Assembly (NCBI GenBank): GCA_963807355.1
Contig: CAWEBX010000025.1
Location: forward strand, 1 to 64,000
DNA from: Nitrobacter sp963807355
GTDB lineage: Bacteria; Pseudomonadota; Alphaproteobacteria; Rhizobiales; Xanthobacteraceae
Direction of reading: 5' to 3'
DNA: 64,000 nt
This document shows positions 24,661 to 33,778 of this stretch, one piece after another. The notes below the pieces were generated by a model, which had not been told where the DNA came from, made no database searches, and was given only the letters and a program-made list of their open reading frames with translations. A program made the position numbers and the translations under genes. The first letter of the stretch is position 1. Every line of letters starts with the position of its first letter.

Positions 24661-25440
24661 GTGCAGTTCACGCCAGACCTGCTCCCGTCCGATATCACCG
24701 GCGCGGAGATTTACGCGCAGACCGACAAGGGCGGGCAGTTCCAGTTTCAGAAGGGACCGATCTTCGCCAACCTCGTGCTGGCCGACGAGATCAACCGAGC
24801 GCCTGCCAAGGTGCAGTCGGCGCTTCTAGAAGCGATGGAGGAACGGCAGGTCACCGTCGCCGGCAAGACCTACAAGATGCCCGAGCTGTTCATGGTACTC
24901 GCGACCGAGAACCCGATTGAGCAGGAAGGCACCTATCCGCTGCCGGAGGCGCAGCTCGACCGGTTCGTGATGCACGTCTTCATCACCTATCCAGACGAGG
25001 ACGTCGAGGGCGCGATCATCAAGCTCAACCGTGAGGAAGTCGCGCAAGCGTCAAAGGAAAAAGCGGCGGAGCCTGCCGCGGTGCCGCAGCAGGCAATCTT
25101 CGACGCGCGGCGCGAGATCGACGGTGTTTTCGTGTCGGATGCTGCGCAGCGCTACATGGTCGACATCATCTTCGCCACGCGGTTTCCGGCGCGCTACAAG
25201 GAGCCGCTCAGCAAATGGATCCAGGTCGGCGCGAGTCCGCGGGGCAGCCTTGCGCTCGACCGCTGCGCGCGGGTGCGCGCGTGGCTCGACGGCCAATCGT
25301 TTGTGACGCCCGATCATATCCGAGCGGTGATGCACGACTGCCTGCGGCACCGGCTGATCCTCACCTACGAGGCTTTATCCGAAGGCGTCACCGCCGATCA
25401 GGCCATCGACAAAATCGCGTCGCTGGTGGCGCCGGTGTGA
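24661..25440 (+). pseudogene. moxR: MoxR-family AAA+ ATPase lacking the Walker A region
   Basis: MoxR ATPases act as chaperones with VWA proteins. Family sequence begins at about 24,631 (AKNLSADLSRVQFTPDLLPS) and continues with DITGAEIY, Walker B VLADEINRAPAKVQSALLEA, the sensor MVLATENPIEQEGTYPLPEA and the C-terminal lid (QVGASPRGSLALDRCARVRA). The first ~90-100 residues, including the GxxGxGKT P-loop, are absent. The sequence just upstream is the sulfatase tail and a 50-bp gap with an in-frame stop at 24,613. It could be made from GTG at 24,661 but could not bind ATP normally. Confidence 0.85.
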
Positions 25441-25450
25441 GGAGCATGCG

Positions 25451-26438
25451 ATGCCGGCAGCGAGCGCAGCGGCGGTTCCCGGCGTCTATGTCGATCTCGG
25501 CGAGTTGATCGCGCTGGAGCAACGAGGCCGCCGGGTCTCATTTCTTCCTCGTCAACCTGTCCACAGCCTGTTGTCGGGCCGATACGCCTCGCGGATGCGT
25601 GGGCGAGGGCTCAACTTCGAGGAGATCAGAGACTATCGTCCCGGCGACGACGTGCGCTCGATCGACTGGAAGGTGACGGCGCGTTTACAGCAACCCCACG
25701 TTCGCGTGTTCAACGAAGAGCGCGACCGCCAAGGCTTGCTCGTAGTCGACCAGCGGCTATCAATGTTCTTCGGTAGCCGCTTCGCCATGAAGTCAGTGAC
25801 GGCCGCACAGGCTGCGGCGCTGGCCGCTTGGCGAATTCTCGCGGCGGGTGACCGCATTGGCGGCATCATTTTCAATGACTCGGACATTGCCGAGGTGCGG
25901 CCGCAGCGAAGCCGCCGGAACGTGCTCGAACTGCTAGGGCATATCGTTGGGCAGAACCAGGCGCTCGGCGTCGGGCGCGGCCTTTCGGGCGCACCGGCAA
26001 TGATCAACCGTGCGCTCGACCGAGCGCGGCGGCTCGCGATGCATGACTCGACCGTCATTGTCATCAGTGACTTCGATGGCGCCGACGACACGACCAAGCG
26101 CCTGGTCGGCGGCATGGCGCAGCACAACAGCGTGGTGGCGTTGCTGGTCCACGATCCGCTGCAAAGCGATCTGCCCTCATCGGCGCGCATGACTGTCACT
26201 GACGGCGAATTGCAAATCATGCTGGAGGTCGGCCGTGAAAGTGTACGCAAAGGCATTCGAGGCGACTGACGCGCGGCTGCGTAACGTGTTCGCGTGGACG
26301 CGCGAGATCGGCGTGCCGGTGTTGCCTCTGAGCGCCGCAGAGAAAACCGCCCCTCAACTGCGCCGCCTGATGGGCCGTTTGCCGGGCGGCGGCGGACGAG
26401 GCGGAAATCCACCATCTCCGGAGGCGAGCCTTGGCTAG
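25451..26438 (+). pseudogene. DUF58 protein (MoxR-associated), one late frameshift
   Basis: DUF58 proteins are usual MoxR partners with a VWA-like fold. The DUF58 signature is SGRYASRMRGRGLNFEEIRD followed by YRPGDDVRSIDWKVTARLQQ. The VWA-like strand is GLLVVDQRLSMFFGS, later TVIVISDFDGADD. At about 26,250 one base shift ends the frame early at 26,269. The true tail (KAFEATDARLRNVFAWTREI ... ETAPQLRRLMGR type) continues in the next frame to 26,438, where it overlaps the DUF4381 start. The loss is only ~55 C-terminal residues, so it may be a sequencing error. Confidence 0.85.
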
Positions 26439-26910
26439 TTCTCCACAACCCGATCCAGTCGCCGGCCTGATCGACATTCCGCTGCCGCCGGCGATCAGCC
26501 TGTGGCCCCAGACATGGCCGCTGCGGATTGCGCTGGCCGTTGCCACGGCCGGCCTTCTCTTTGGTCTGTGGCGGCTGACTTACTGGTGGTATCGCAACCG
26601 CTATCGTCGAGCGGCGCTGACCGAACTTGCGGGCATCGAACGCACGCTAAATCCGGATAACCCCGCCAGCACGCCCATCGCGTTGGCGTCGCTGATCCGC
26701 CGCACCGCGCTGGCTGCTTTTCCGCGCGAACAGGTCGCATCGCTGGCTGGCCAGGCATGGCTGGCGTTTCTCGACCGAACCGCTGACACGCGAGACTTTT
26801 CCGAGGGTGTGGGGCGAGTGCTGGCGCGCGAAGCCTATCAGCCGATCGCTGACGATCCCCGCGCGCTTTTCGGTATTATCCGGCACTGGATCAAGGCGCA
26901 CCATGCTTGA
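26431..26910 (+). CDS. DUF4381 membrane protein of the MoxR-Bat operon
   Basis: A 159-residue protein from TTG 26,431 behind GGAGGCGAGCC. The N-terminal IDIPLPPAISLWPQTWPLRI precedes one membrane helix (LAVATAGLLFGLWRLTYWWY), then a cytoplasmic helical domain (ASLIRRTALAAFPREQVASL, GQAWLAFLD), the DUF4381 pattern. It overlaps the DUF58 gene by 8 bp and BatA by 8 bp, so the operon is tightly coupled. Confidence 0.88.
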   Translation: MASSPQPDPVAGLIDIPLPPAISLWPQTWPLRIALAVATAGLLFGLWRLTYWWYRNRYRRAALTELAGIERTLNPDNPASTPIALASLIRRTALAAFPREQVASLAGQAWLAFLDRTADTRDFSEGVGRVLAREAYQPIADDPRALFGIIRHWIKAHHA

Positions 26911-27895
26911 ATTTGCCTGGCCTTGGGCCTTCGCCCTTTTGCCGCTGCCGTTGTTGGTCTGGTGGCTGTTGCCGCCTTATCGGGAGCGCCGCGCATCGGT
27001 CCAGATTCCGTTTTTCGCCCGTGTCGCCGAGGCGACCGGGCAGAAGCCGCAGCCCGGCGCGGTGATCTTGCGGCGCTTGCCCCTGCAGATGATCGTTGCC
27101 GTCATCATTTGGCTGCTGATGGTTTCCGCGCTGGCGCGCCCTCAATGGGTCGGCGATCCGATCACGCATAAAATCGCGGCGCGTGACATGATGTTGGCGA
27201 TCGATATCTCCGGCTCGATGAGCCAGCCCGACTTCAAGGCGCCCGACCAGAAGATGCTGCAGCGGCTCGATGGCGTGAAGCAGGTCGTTCGCGACTTTAT
27301 CGCCCGCCGTAAGGGCGACCGCATTGGCTTGATCTTGTTCGGCACGCGCGCCTTTTTGCAGGCACCATTCACGCAGGATCTGCAGACCGTCCAGATGCTG
27401 TTAGATCAGACTGCAGTCGCCATGGCGGGCGAGCAGACAGCTATCGGCGACGCCATCGGCCTGGCGATCAAGACATTCGATACGAGTAAAACGAAGCAGC
27501 GCATGCTGATCCTACTCACCGACGGCAACGATACGGCAAGCCGGGTGCCGCCTGTGCATGCCGCTGAGATCGCCCAGCAGCGCGGGCTCACGATCTACAC
27601 GATCGGCGTCGGAGATACTGAAGCCTCCGGCGAAAACCGCGTCGATCTGCCGGCGCTCCGCGAAGTGGCGAGCACGACGGGCGGACGGTTTTTCCGCGCC
27701 GAGAACGGCGAGCAGCTCGAAGCGATCTATGCCGACATCGACAAGCTTGCGCCGGTAAAGGTGCAAACCGAGAGCTGGAGGCCGAAGCTGCCGCTGTTCC
27801 AGTGGCCGCTCGGTGCAGCCGTGGTGCTTGGTGTCGGACTTTGGACGGTATTGCTGCTGCGCGGCCTGACTTTCGGAGCGCCTAGCGATGTTTGA
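26903..27895 (+). CDS. batA: BatA-like von Willebrand factor A membrane protein
   Basis: A 330-residue protein. Two N-terminal membrane segments (LEFAWPWAFALLPLPLLVWW; MIVAVIIWLLMVSALARPQW) precede a periplasmic or cytoplasmic VWA domain. Its MIDAS motif AIDISGSMS lies near residue 100, followed by TAVAMAGEQTAIGDAIGLAI and ILLTDGNDTASRVPP. A C-terminal membrane helix (AAVVLGVGLWTVLLLRGL) follows. ATG at 26,903 overlaps the previous stop; an earlier in-frame ATG would read through DUF4381 sequence. VWA proteins are the usual clients or adaptors of MoxR ATPases. Confidence 0.92.
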   Translation: MLEFAWPWAFALLPLPLLVWWLLPPYRERRASVQIPFFARVAEATGQKPQPGAVILRRLPLQMIVAVIIWLLMVSALARPQWVGDPITHKIAARDMMLAIDISGSMSQPDFKAPDQKMLQRLDGVKQVVRDFIARRKGDRIGLILFGTRAFLQAPFTQDLQTVQMLLDQTAVAMAGEQTAIGDAIGLAIKTFDTSKTKQRMLILLTDGNDTASRVPPVHAAEIAQQRGLTIYTIGVGDTEASGENRVDLPALREVASTTGGRFFRAENGEQLEAIYADIDKLAPVKVQTESWRPKLPLFQWPLGAAVVLGVGLWTVLLLRGLTFGAPSDV

Positions 27896-29423
27896 GCAGG
27901 CCGTCGAGGCATTTCATTTCCTTCGGCCGTGGTGGCTGCTCGCGCTCGTGCCAACCGGGCTGATCCTGGCGCTTATCTCACGGCGAGACAGTGTCGATCT
28001 GCAATGGCGAGGCGTCATTGCACCCAGCCTGCTGAAGCACATGATCGTTACGCCGCAGCGGCGGTGGCATATCAAACCCTCCTATCTTGTTGCGCTGGCG
28101 CTAGGACTGGGCGCCGTCGCGCTCGCCGGGCCGACGTGGCGGCGCGAGTTGCCGCCCTTTGTCGAGGACAAAGCGCCATTGATGATCGCGCTGGATGTCT
28201 CTGCATCGATGGGGCAGTCCGACGTTGCTCCGATGCGGCTGGAGCGCGCCAAGCAGAAGATCGTCGACATGCTTACCGCGCGAGGCAGCGCCCGCACCGG
28301 CCTCATCGCCTACGCCGGCAGCGCGCATCTCGTCATGCCGCTGACCGATGATCGCCGCGTCATCGAGCCGTTTCTGTCGGCGCTGACGCCCGGCTTGATG
28401 CCGGTGCAGGGTAAAAACCCAGTCGCGGCTCTCGCACTTGCCGCAACGTCTCTTCAAGGCGAACCGGTCGCGGGGACTGTTCTCTTGGTGGCCGACGGCG
28501 TCGGAACCACGGATGCAAGCGAAATGCGAAAGGCCGCAGGCCGCAACGGCGTGGTGATGCTTAGCGTCAGGCCGCCGCAGGACACCGCTGGCATCCCAGT
28601 CGATAACGTTGATGTCACCGTTGACAAGTCGGACATCCAAGCTTTGGAACGCCGTATCGACACCCAATTCCAGAGCGCCCAGGCGGAAGAAAGTGGAACG
28701 CGCTGGCGTGACGAGGGATTCTGGTTGCTCTGGCCGATGGCGCTGCTCGGCGCGCTCTGGTTTCGCCGGGGCATGACGGTGCAATGGGTCTTGGTGCTGT
28801 TCCTGCTATATGGGCACCCAGCCAAGGCGCAGCCCGCCGAAGCGCCGTCAGGATTTGCGAGCCTTTGGTTGACGCCGGATCAGCAAGGACGCATTGCCTT
28901 CGACCGCGGCGACTATGCGAGCGCGTCAAAACTGTTCGCCGATCCGATGTGGCGTGGCATCGCCGCCTATCGCGCCTACGATTTCCTGGCTGCCGCGGAG
29001 GCCTTCCGGAAGGTCGAGACGGTCGAAGGCCGTTTCGCACTCGGCAATGCCGAGGCGCAAAACCATGCCTACGAGAAGGCGATCAAAGCCTACGACGACG
29101 TATTGGAGCAGCAGCCAGACAACGTCGCGGCAAAGACCAACCTCGCCATCGTCAGGAAGGCTTTTGAAGCTGCCGAGGAAAAACGGCGCAAGGATGAGCA
29201 ACAAGACGCCGCGCCGCCTGATCTCAAGCCCGATGAAACCAAGGTCGACGAAAAACAGAAGGGTGGCAAACGCATAAAAGTTGCACCGAACGACATGACG
29301 ACAGCTGGCGCCGCCGACGCCTGGATGCGTCAGGTGCAGACGACGCCGGCGGATTTCCTCAAGCTGAAGTTCGCGATACAGGCGAACAGCGGCTCAACGC
29401 CGGGCGGGAGTTCGCCGCGATGA
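27888..29423 (+). CDS. batB: BatB-like VWA protein with C-terminal TPR part (BatB/BatC fusion type)
   Basis: A 511-residue protein. An N-terminal membrane helix (WWLLALVPTGLILALIS) precedes a VWA domain with MIDAS ALDVSASMGQS near residue 105 and LIAYAGSAHLVMPLTDDRRV. A second hydrophobic helix (FWLLWPMALLGALWF ... WVLVLFLLY) follows near residues 285-310. A TPR-like region comes next (RGDYASASKLF; FRKVETVEGRFALGNAEAQN; YEKAIKAYDDVLEQQPDNVA), and a charged tail ends the protein. It overlaps batA by 8 bp and batD by 4 bp. Confidence 0.92.
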   Translation: MFEQAVEAFHFLRPWWLLALVPTGLILALISRRDSVDLQWRGVIAPSLLKHMIVTPQRRWHIKPSYLVALALGLGAVALAGPTWRRELPPFVEDKAPLMIALDVSASMGQSDVAPMRLERAKQKIVDMLTARGSARTGLIAYAGSAHLVMPLTDDRRVIEPFLSALTPGLMPVQGKNPVAALALAATSLQGEPVAGTVLLVADGVGTTDASEMRKAAGRNGVVMLSVRPPQDTAGIPVDNVDVTVDKSDIQALERRIDTQFQSAQAEESGTRWRDEGFWLLWPMALLGALWFRRGMTVQWVLVLFLLYGHPAKAQPAEAPSGFASLWLTPDQQGRIAFDRGDYASASKLFADPMWRGIAAYRAYDFLAAAEAFRKVETVEGRFALGNAEAQNHAYEKAIKAYDDVLEQQPDNVAAKTNLAIVRKAFEAAEEKRRKDEQQDAAPPDLKPDETKVDEKQKGGKRIKVAPNDMTTAGAADAWMRQVQTTPADFLKLKFAIQANSGSTPGGSSPR

Positions 29424-30808
29424 GAACACTGGCCGCATTCGCGCTATTTGCGCTGTCTGTTGCTGGCGCAGATGCGCAACAAACTGTGGCTACTGAGCCG
29501 ATCGTGCGCGCCAAGCTCGATCCCGCGACGGTCGTCGTCGGCCAGAACGCGACCCTGACCCTCGACGTTCTGGTGCCCAACTACATGACAAAGCCGCCGG
29601 TGCTGCCGGCATTCCAGATCCGCAATGCCGTCACGCATGACGGGTCGACGGTCAATATGTCGGAGCAGGTAGACGGTGTGAGCTTTGCCGGAGTGCGGTA
29701 CGAATTTCTGCTCTATCCGCAAGAGCCGGGCGCTTACGCCATTTCGGAGCGGTCGATGACAGTTACTTATGCGGCCGACCCTCCAGAGTCGCGCGAGACG
29801 GTTGTGCGTATTCCGTCTTTGTCGTTCCAGGCAGTCATTCCCGATGCGGCACAGACGCTCGATCCGTTCGTCTCCGCCCAACGGCTTGTTGTTCACCAAG
29901 AGATCAAACCTTCGTCCGATCATCTCAAGGTCGGCGACTTCGTTGTCCGCACCGTCACGATCGAAGCCGACGGCACGCCGGCGATGCTGTTGCCGCCTCT
30001 GCCTCTTGTCCGCTCGCCTGGAGCCGAAGCTTATCCGGCACAACCGGAGTTCCAGGATAAGTACGATTCCCGAACCGGGGTGCTTGTCTCGCGCCGTATC
30101 GATCAGGTCACGCATATGCTGCAACAAGCGGGTCAATTCAGTTTGCCGGCAATCGACATTGGATGGTGGAATGTCGGCGCAGGCAAAGTGGAGACGGCGC
30201 ACCTAGACGCGATGTCATACCAGGTCGTTGCTAGTCCGGCCACGCAAGGGACAATTTCCGACGGAGCCCGCGCGCGATGGAATTGGTCCGCCGTTCGCGA
30301 CGGTATTGCCGAGCACTGGCTGCTGGCAGCGCTGATTGCAATCGCATTTGCCGCGATCGCCTGGTTCGCGCCGGTCGCGGCAAGATCGATCACGACAGCG
30401 TATCGGCAGCGGCGGAAGATCTATCTGCAATCCGAAGCCTGGTCATTCCGTCGCCTTCGCCGCGTAGCAGGCAGCGGCGATGCTCGCACGGTGTACTTTG
30501 CAATGCTTGACTGGCTGCAACGGTTCGAACCCGTTGCGTTAGATCGCACGATCAAAGCTTTTAAGGCCGCGGCGGCCGATCCCGTGCTCGACTCCGAAAT
30601 CGGATCGATCGAGCAGCAATTGTTCGCGTCGCACCGCAACGCTGGTGAATGGTCGTCACGCCGCTTGCTGTGGCGGGTTGGGGCCGCGCGCCGCAACTTA
30701 CGCAGGCAGGCGGCCAGTCGCGGCGCAAAACGGCAGTTACCTCAGCACATCAATCCGATGGGTATTCCGGAAGCGTCAACCGAGAGTTGGCGCAAGCCGG
30801 CCAGATAA
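29420..30808 (+). CDS. batD: BatD-like membrane-anchored protein
   Basis: A 462-residue protein: signal peptide (MRTLAAFALFALSVAGADAQ), a periplasmic beta-rich part (VVVGQNATLTLDVLVPNYMT; GVRYEFLLYPQEPGAYAISE; VGDFVVRTVTIEADGTPAML), one membrane helix (HWLLAALIAIAFAAIAWFAP) and a cytoplasmic helical tail. This is the BatD/oxygen-tolerance layout. It closes the coupled MoxR-DUF58-DUF4381-BatA-BatB-BatD run; the second sulfatase follows after ~120 bp. Confidence 0.88.
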   Translation: MRTLAAFALFALSVAGADAQQTVATEPIVRAKLDPATVVVGQNATLTLDVLVPNYMTKPPVLPAFQIRNAVTHDGSTVNMSEQVDGVSFAGVRYEFLLYPQEPGAYAISERSMTVTYAADPPESRETVVRIPSLSFQAVIPDAAQTLDPFVSAQRLVVHQEIKPSSDHLKVGDFVVRTVTIEADGTPAMLLPPLPLVRSPGAEAYPAQPEFQDKYDSRTGVLVSRRIDQVTHMLQQAGQFSLPAIDIGWWNVGAGKVETAHLDAMSYQVVASPATQGTISDGARARWNWSAVRDGIAEHWLLAALIAIAFAAIAWFAPVAARSITTAYRQRRKIYLQSEAWSFRRLRRVAGSGDARTVYFAMLDWLQRFEPVALDRTIKAFKAAAADPVLDSEIGSIEQQLFASHRNAGEWSSRRLLWRVGAARRNLRRQAASRGAKRQLPQHINPMGIPEASTESWRKPAR

Positions 30809-30924
30809 TAGGAGCACTCACAATCTCACAAGCTCGAACGCAGGCTTTCTTCACCCAATCATCATGCCGTTTTCAAACGTTCAGGAGTTTCAAAAGAGCA
30901 GGGAAGAAAAGAATAAGAAGGGTC

Positions 30925-32517
30925 ATGTTGCTGGCCCTAACGCGTCAACCTTCAAGTAGCCGCAGCACTGACATCGGAAGCTCTGGCGCAAGCGCAAAGG
31001 ACCAAGCAGGCGTCTCCATCAAATGGGCCGGCCGGCGGCAAGAAGCCGAACATCCTGTTCATCATGGGCGACGACATCGGCTGGTTCAATGTCAGCGCCT
31101 ACAACATGGGTGTTATGGGCTATCGCACGCCCAACATCGACCGGATCGGCAAGGAAGGCGCCGTTTTTACTGACTGGTATGGCCAGCAGAGCTGCACCGC
31201 TGGCCGCGCTGCTTTCATCACCGGACAGACGCCGGTTCGCACCGGCCTCACCAAGGTCGGTCTGCCTGGTGCAGAACTTGGTCTCGGGCCGCATGATCCC
31301 AGCGTCGCAGACGTTCTTAAGACATACGGTTATGCCACCGGCCAATTCGGCAAGAACCACCTCGACGACCGCGACGAGCATCTTCCGACCGCGCACGGCT
31401 TCGATGAGTTTTTCGGCAACCTCTATCACCTCAATGCCGAGGAGGAGCCGGAGAACCCTGACTATCCCAAGAATCCGGAGTTCCGGAAGAAGTTCGGACC
31501 ACGCGGCGTCATCAAGTCGACCGCCGATGGCAAGATCGAGAATACCGGTCCGCTCAACACCAAGCGCATGGAGACGATCGACCAGGAGTTTCTTGACGTT
31601 GCCAAGGACTTCATCAACCGGCAGCACAAGGCCAACAAGCCATGGTTTTGCTATTTTAACTCGACACGGATGCACATCTTCACGCATCTTAAGGCGGCGG
31701 CGCAGGGCAAGACCGGCCTTGGCGTCTACCCCGACGGCATGGTCGAGCATGACGGCATGGTTGGCGAATTGCTGAAGCTCGTCGACGATCTCGGCATCGC
31801 CGACGACACCGTCGTGGTCTACACCACCGACAATGGCGCGGAGGCGTTCACGTGGCCCGACGGTGGGTCGACGCCATTCCGGGGCGAAAAGCTACCAATT
31901 GGGAGGGCGCCTTCCGGGTGCCTTGCCTGATCAAGTGGCCGGGCGTGATCCAGCCCGGAACCGTGGTCAACGACGTCTGCGCGCACGAAGACTTCATCCC
32001 GACATTCGCGGCGGCCAATGGTGATCCGGACCTGGTCGAAAAGCTTAGGAAGGGCTCAACGCTCAACGGCAAGAACTTTAAGGTTCATCTTGATGGATTT
32101 AACTTGCTGCCCTTCCTCAAAGGCGAGGTGAAAGAATTGCCGCGGACTGAGTTTCTGTACTGGAGCGACGATGGTGATCTGATGGCGCTGCGGGTGGGCA
32201 ATTGGAAGGCGTCGTTTTTGGAACAGAATACCGAGCTCACTCCAAAGGCTCCCATGGGACCGTGGACCGGCCAGTTCACCAAGCTGCGCGCGCCCAAACT
32301 GTACAATCTGCGCGCCGATCCGTTCGAGAAGGGCGATGACAGCATCAACTATGGCAAGTGGTTAATCGACCGGACTTTCCTGCTGGTGCCCGCGCAGGCT
32401 GTCGTCGCGAAATACATCGAAAGCTTCAAGGAGTTCCCTCCGCGCGCCAAAGCGGCAAGTTTCACCGTCGGCGACGTGATGGAGAAGCTGACAATAGGTA
32501 ATCCGAGCAAGAACTGA
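30925..32517 (+). pseudogene. second Tat-type arylsulfatase, frameshifted
   Basis: A close paralogue of the sulfatase at 22,930, with GDDIGWFNVSAY, the site SCTAGRAAFITGQ, GKNHLDDRDEHLPT, MHIFTHLKAAAQGKTG and YTTDNGAEAFTWPDGG. The main frame breaks by one base near 31,890 (WPDGGSTPFRGEK then, in another frame, ATNWEGAFRVPCLIKWPG) and runs on to 32,517. The leader is also out of frame: ALTSEALAQAQ at 30,970-31,005 looks like a Tat-signal end, but no start joins it cleanly. Two corrections would be needed, so it is inactive unless these are sequencing errors. Confidence 0.85.
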
Positions 32518-32973
32518 TCGGCATAACGGTTGGCGACGGACCGTGATACCGCGGTCCGTCGCGGGTATGGAATGGTGCCGATGTTCCGAGAAGTAGATTG
32601 CGGCGGTCAATGGCCTTGATGGCGGTCTTATTGTTTGACTCGTCGCTCATGTCTGCAGCTGCCTTGAATTACTTTGCCGGCTGGTCGGTGAATAGCGGTC
32701 CGCAATGCATGCCCGGCCCGCCCACGACAAGCGGCTTATGTCCGTTATTCCTCAGTGCACGGTCCAGGATCTCAACAACCCGATTGTTTCTTCGATAGAA
32801 CTGTCTGCCTGGGTCGGCTTCGCAGTTCTATCTCGAATTGGAGACGACACAGGCAAGCGAGATTTTCGCCGACCTCGTCCACAACCGCGTGGTGCAGCCG
32901 CCATCCTGGCTCGGACGGCGCTATAGCGTGCCGGGATCAGCTAACATAAGGGCAGACCGAAGCAAGGCGAAGG
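32518..32973. other. right end of the island: debris with a sulfatase-type leader remnant
   Basis: No intact gene in 456 bp. On the minus strand 32,650-32,576 reads MSDESNNKTAIKAIDRRNLL followed by LGTSA, a twin-arginine leader like those of the island sulfatases, cut off after about 25 residues. Next to it on the same strand a short tail (KPLVVGGPGMHCGPLFTDQP) ends at 32,669. On the plus strand 32,821-32,980 reads QFYLELETTQASEIFADLVH, not recognised. This looks like a deletion scar where further island genes once stood. Confidence 0.5.
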
Positions 32974-33768
32974 CTACGCATGCTTGAGCAGCGTGCGGGT
33001 TGCGGCGGTGACGTCGGCTTGCCGCATCAGGCTTTCGCCGACCAGGAAGGTGGAGATACCAACCCGCTCGAGCCGTGCGAGGTCGTCCGGCGTGAAGATT
33101 CCGCTTTCTCCCACCATCAGACGATCCTTCGGAATGTGAGGCGCCAGCGCTTCGCTGGTTTCGAGCATCGTCTCAAACGTGCGCAGATTGCGATTGTTGA
33201 CTCCGATCATCGGCGAACGCAGCTTGAGCGCACGATCCAATTCCTCGCGGTTATGAATTTCGAGCAGCACATCCATGCCGAGATCGAGCGCGGCCGCCTC
33301 GATGTCTTTCGCTGTAGCATCGTCGAGCGCGGCCATGATGATCAGGATGCAGTCCGCTCCATGCGCCCGCGCCTCGACAACCTGATAGGTGTCGAACATG
33401 AAATCCTTGCGCAGCACCGGCAGCGACGTCGCGGCGCGGGCGGCAACCATAAAGTCGAGATGGCCCTGAAATGATGGCGCATCGGTGAGAACGGAGAGGC
33501 AAGCGGCACCGCCGGACTCATAGGCGCGGGCGAGGGAAGGCGGATCGAAGTCGGCGCGGATCAAGCCCTTCGAGGGCGAGGCCTTCTTGACCTCGGCGAT
33601 CAGGGCATATTCTCCCTTGGAGAGCTTGCTGCGGATGGCTTGGACGAAGCCGCGCGGCGGCGAAGCAGCTTTTGCGGCGGCCGTGACTTCACTGAGGGGA
33701 CGTGCGCGCTTTGCGCTCGCAATCTCCTCGCGCTTGTAGGTTTCGATCCTGATCAGGATATCGGCCAC
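32974..33768 (-). CDS. trpC: indole-3-glycerol phosphate synthase
   Basis: It closes the indole ring in tryptophan synthesis. It has about 264 residues with TIM-barrel motifs IAEVKKASPSKGLIRADFDP, PVLRKDFMFDTYQV, EIHNREELDRALKL, IGVNNRNLRTF and VGESGIFTPDDLARL. GTG at 33,768 (VADILIRIETYKREEI) is chosen because family members begin here; the longer ATG start at 33,798 would run back into trpD. It lies 10 bp after trpD on the same strand. Its usual downstream neighbour moaC has been moved away by the accessory island. Confidence 0.94.
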   Translation of the reverse strand: MADILIRIETYKREEIASAKRARPLSEVTAAAKAASPPRGFVQAIRSKLSKGEYALIAEVKKASPSKGLIRADFDPPSLARAYESGGAACLSVLTDAPSFQGHLDFMVAARAATSLPVLRKDFMFDTYQVVEARAHGADCILIIMAALDDATAKDIEAAALDLGMDVLLEIHNREELDRALKLRSPMIGVNNRNLRTFETMLETSEALAPHIPKDRLMVGESGIFTPDDLARLERVGISTFLVGESLMRQADVTAATRTLLKHA

Positions 33769-33778
33769 GCCACCGTCC

